Below, piece after piece: positions 61,534 to 64,000 of a stretch of 64,000 nt of DNA. The position numbers were made by a program, and so were the translations under genes. The notes under the pieces were generated by a model that saw nothing but the letters and a program-made list of their open reading frames with translations, had not been told where the DNA came from and searched no databases. Position 1 is the first letter of the stretch. Every line of letters starts with the position of its first letter. The stretch is from Ruania alba. Lineage in GTDB: Bacteria > Actinomycetota > Actinomycetes > Actinomycetales > Beutenbergiaceae. The stretch lies in assembly GCF_900105765.1 (NCBI RefSeq), contig NZ_FNTX01000002.1, positions 1,426,001 through 1,490,000 of the forward strand, written 5' to 3'.

Positions 61534-62823
61534 GTGAGTGAACCACTGCCTCGCCTGACCACGGCTCAGGCGGCCGCTCGGCTGGGTGTGAAACCTGCGA
61601 CGTTGTATGCCTACGTCTCGCGTGGGCGAATCAGGAGCACTCGATGCGAGACCGGCGGCTCGACTTTCGACGCCCTCGAGGTGGAGGAGCTCGCCGCTGC
61701 ACGGCGATCCGGCCGGGTCGTTGCGCCTGCATCATCAGCAAATAGGACGCAGGGCCGGCCGCTGATGGTGCTGGGTTCGCCGCTGACGTTGATCGAAGAT
61801 GATGAGCTGTACTTCCGTGGTGTCCGAGCTACCGACCTGGCTCGGACCTGCACGGTCGAAGAAGCGATCGAGTTTCTCTGGACCGCAGGGGTGAGCAACG
61901 GCCCACCAGCACCCGGGGTGGAGCCGGTGGTCGTGGCACGCGCGAGCCAGGCAGGAGACCTGCTCGGACCGTCCGCCCGCTCGATCGACCGGATGCAGAT
62001 CGCCGTCACGATCGCCGGAACGCACGACCCGTTCCGGACGGAACTCAACCCGGAGGGTGCGAGAACCGCGGGGCGGCAGATCGTCGCGATCGTCGTCGAC
62101 GCCTTACCGGATCTCGGCAAGCCCGCACCGCTCACGGCGCCCTTGGCGCACCGGCTCTGGCCGAAGCTGACCGCACAACCGGCCACGGCCGCGGACCTCG
62201 ATCTCATCGCTGCTGCACTTGTGCTGTGCCTGGACCATGATCTCGCCACCGCGACCCTCGCTGCGCGGGTGGCCGCCACCGCCCGCGCCCACCCGTATGC
62301 CGCCGTCGCCTCGGCGCTCGCCGCCTTCGACGCTGCCTTGCACGGATCAGCATCGATCGCTGCCGTGCAGATGCTGCGCGACGTGCTCGGGCCGACGCGC
62401 CCTGAGCGGGCAGTCGCTGAGCACGTGGCGGGGGGCAGCGGCGTGCCGGGCTTCGGCCATGTGCTGTACCGACGCACCGATCCCCGCGCTGCCTTCCTCT
62501 TCGACGCGATGGCGGCGATGCCGCGGTACGAGCTCGCGATCAATGCGGCGCAACAGGTCGGTGCGGTGATCGCACCGCGCACCGGACGTCCCGCGAACCT
62601 CGACCTTGCGCTCGCTGTGATGGCCATCGGCGCGGACATGTCCGCAGACGCGGGGCAGGTCCTCTTTGCGACCGCACGGACAGCGGGGTGGATCGCGCAC
62701 ATTGCGGATGAGTACTCCCAGGCCCCGCTACGGCTCCGGCCGGAGTCGCACTACACAGGTCCGCGCCCAGACGGCGCTTCTCACAGGGCCGCTGAGGGAG
62801 CGCCGTGGCCACGGCCGAACTGA
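61534..62823 (+). CDS. Citrate synthase-like protein with N-terminal HTH
   Basis: A 429-residue protein. Residues 7-60 form a MerR/excisionase-like HTH (LTTAQAAARLGVKPATLYAYVSRGRIRS, FDALEVEELAAAR), then a citrate synthase domain with LHGSASIAAVQMLRDVLG (first His), VPGFGHVLYRRTDPRA (second His) and NLDLALAVMAIGADMSADAGQ (Asp retained). The catalytic triad therefore looks intact. GTG 61534 with AGGGG five bases upstream is preferred over GTG 61528. Domain order and the dyads in the intergenic gap suggest that it binds DNA and senses a citrate-cycle metabolite. Confidence 0.87.
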   Translation: MSEPLPRLTTAQAAARLGVKPATLYAYVSRGRIRSTRCETGGSTFDALEVEELAAARRSGRVVAPASSANRTQGRPLMVLGSPLTLIEDDELYFRGVRATDLARTCTVEEAIEFLWTAGVSNGPPAPGVEPVVVARASQAGDLLGPSARSIDRMQIAVTIAGTHDPFRTELNPEGARTAGRQIVAIVVDALPDLGKPAPLTAPLAHRLWPKLTAQPATAADLDLIAAALVLCLDHDLATATLAARVAATARAHPYAAVASALAAFDAALHGSASIAAVQMLRDVLGPTRPERAVAEHVAGGSGVPGFGHVLYRRTDPRAAFLFDAMAAMPRYELAINAAQQVGAVIAPRTGRPANLDLALAVMAIGADMSADAGQVLFATARTAGWIAHIADEYSQAPLRLRPESHYTGPRPDGASHRAAEGAPWPRPN

Positions 62824-62873
62824 AGACTGCTCACGCACTCCACGGTGGCGACGTCGTCTGCCAGGCTGGGGCT

Positions 62874-63773
62874 ATGGTCGAACTCTTCACCGAGCCCGGC
62901 GCCCAGTTGCGCCGCCTGTACACCGGCAGCGTCTGGGCCGAGGGCCCCGTCTGGCTGCCCGGCCCGAGCCCGCAGGGCAGAGTCCGCTGGAGCGACATCC
63001 CGAACAACCGCATCCTCGAGCACGACGTGGCCGCCGGCCGCACCCGCGTCTACGCCAAGGACGCCGAGTTCACCAACGGCCGCACGCTCGACCTGACCGG
63101 CGCCGTCGTGCAGTGCTCGCACGGGCGGCGCGCGGTGGAGCGGGACACCCCGGACAACGGCAAGCCGGCGCCGGTGACCCTGGTCGAGACCTGGCAGGGC
63201 CACCGGTTCAACTCCCCGAACGATGTGGTGGTCGCCTCCGACGGGGCGATCTGGTTCACCGACCCCCCGTACGGGATCCTCACCAACAAGGAGGGCCGCC
63301 AAGCTCCCCAGGAATACGACGGCTGCTACGTCTTCCGCCTGGACGAGACCACCGGTGCGGTGAGCGCGGTGGTCACCGACATGATCCACCCGAACGGGCT
63401 CGCGTTCTCCCCGGACGAGTCGGTCCTGTACGTCTCCGACACCGGCGAGGGAGCCGGCCACATCCGTGCCTACGATGTGCAGAGTCCCGACGGCGGCCCT
63501 CCCCGATGCGTGAACGGCCGAGTTTTCGCCACGGTCCGTCCGGGCGCCCCGGACGGGTTCCGGGTGGACACCGAGGGTCGAGTCTGGACCTCCGCCTGGG
63601 ATGGGGTGCAGATCTGGTCACCCGACGGTGAACAGCTCGGGCTGATCGAGGTCCCCGAGCACGTGGCGAACCTGTGCTTCGGCGGCGAGGACGGCCACGA
63701 CCTGTTCATCACCGCCACGACCAGCCTGTACACGATGCGGGTCACCGGGTCCGAGGCGCCCCGCCCTTCCTGA
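62874..63773 (+). CDS. SMP-30/gluconolactonase family protein
   Basis: A 299-residue beta-propeller lactonase. Metal-site blocks are SVWAEGPVWLPG (Glu), RFNSPNDVVVASDGAIWFTDPPYGI (Asn and Asp), MIHPNGLAFSPDESVLYVSDTGEG (second Asn/Asp), and GAPDGFRVDTEGRVWTSAWDGVQIWSPDG. It would open sugar lactones such as gluconolactone. ATG 62874 begins the conserved part. No signal peptide. The gene converges on the LacI regulator at the right edge. Confidence 0.9.
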   Translation: MVELFTEPGAQLRRLYTGSVWAEGPVWLPGPSPQGRVRWSDIPNNRILEHDVAAGRTRVYAKDAEFTNGRTLDLTGAVVQCSHGRRAVERDTPDNGKPAPVTLVETWQGHRFNSPNDVVVASDGAIWFTDPPYGILTNKEGRQAPQEYDGCYVFRLDETTGAVSAVVTDMIHPNGLAFSPDESVLYVSDTGEGAGHIRAYDVQSPDGGPPRCVNGRVFATVRPGAPDGFRVDTEGRVWTSAWDGVQIWSPDGEQLGLIEVPEHVANLCFGGEDGHDLFITATTSLYTMRVTGSEAPRPS

Positions 63774-63798
63774 CAGGATCGACGGTCCTCAGCACATT

Positions 63799-63816
63799 GC
63801 TGCCTCATTCGGCAGC
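63799..63816. terminator. Small hairpin between converging genes
   Basis: GCTGCC-TCATTC-GGCAGC, a 6-bp stem between the lactonase stop and the regulator stop. Weak, but placed as a shared terminator. Confidence 0.4.
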
Positions 63817-63842
63817 AGGTGCCCCAGATCCCGTCGAAACTC

Positions 63843-64000
63843 TCACGCCGTCCCGCCCTCGACCAGCTCGGGCGTGAGCGTCAGCACCCGCGGCTGCGCC
63901 GGTGCCGGTCCGCCGTCGAGCATCGCCAGGAGTGTCTCGGTCGCTGCCGCGACCATCTGCACCAGCGGGTTGTACACCGTGGTCAGGCGTGGCGTGGTCC
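63843..64000 (-). CDS. LacI-family regulator, C-terminal end (cut by window edge)
   Basis: The last 51 codons of a gene entering from the right edge read PRLTTVYNPLVQMVAAATETLLAMLDGG, then PRVLTLTPELVEGGTA. The T-x-V-x-x-P-L-x-x-M pattern followed by a Leu-rich helix and a final TPELV strand is the usual C-terminus of LacI regulators. It may control the adjacent lactonase gene. Confidence 0.75.
   Translation of the reverse strand, partial: TTPRLTTVYNPLVQMVAAATETLLAMLDGGPAPAQPRVLTLTPELVEGGTA

Overview
The window is high-GC DNA with GTG starts, ATGA and GTGA start-stop overlaps and strong GC hairpin terminators. It carries a bacterial proteasome activator, a RecBCD-type nuclease and a stand-alone LigD-type polymerase domain. 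This points to an actinobacterium, most likely of the order Micrococcales; a Ruania-like genus is my guess, not shown. The window is chromosomal: three tRNA genes, the riboflavin operon, recCBD and citrate synthases. It is rich in carbohydrate-use loci.

Layout. 1-5.1 kb: end of a HAD phosphatase, a lipoprotein, the proteasome activator Bpa, an AGE-family sugar isomerase, a quinone oxidoreductase, tRNA-Ser(UGA), a small membrane protein and tRNA-Ser(GCU). A 17-bp copy of the end of tRNA-Ser(GCU) lies about 400 bp downstream and brackets an IS481-type transposase remnant. 5.8-10 kb: LacI regulator, FAD oxidoreductase and sulfatase. 10-17.5 kb: a lower-GC four-gene operon on the minus strand: C5 cytosine methyltransferase, DUF262 protein, Z1-domain ATPase and a PD-(D/E)XK protein. 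It looks like a methylation-linked phage defence system of unusual composition. 17.7-23.6 kb: LigD polymerase domain, SBF-like transporter, ABC exporter pair, tRNA-Arg, then three evenly spaced CRP/GlxR-type sites. The first two sites each precede a paralogous hairpin module that looks like a small RNA; the third precedes a small gene.

23.8-36.6 kb: a sugar isomerase plus Gfo/Idh dehydrogenase pair, a dicarboxylate symporter, a MarR-like regulator, and a rhamnogalacturonan (pectin) locus: YesL-like protein, LplABC-type ABC importer, GDSL acetylesterase, DUF1961 protein and YetA-like lyase. 36.7-40.7 kb: FMN riboswitch followed by ribD-ribE-ribBA-ribH. 40.8-50.7 kb: a DUF1801-like protein, a glycerophosphodiesterase, a largely lower-GC six-gene sugar operon (isomerase, ThuA, Gfo/Idh, binding protein, two permeases) with a divergent AraC regulator, and a ParA-like ATPase. 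50.8-64 kb: a fused relic of a toxin-antitoxin pair, recC-recB-recD, two divergent citrate synthases (one with an N-terminal HTH), an SMP-30 family lactonase and the end of a LacI regulator.

Four single-base frameshifts (one in the DUF1961 gene, two in recB, one in recC) all fall at short G/C runs and are more likely consensus errors than real mutations. Two families of dispersed 60-62 bp intergenic palindromes are each present twice.
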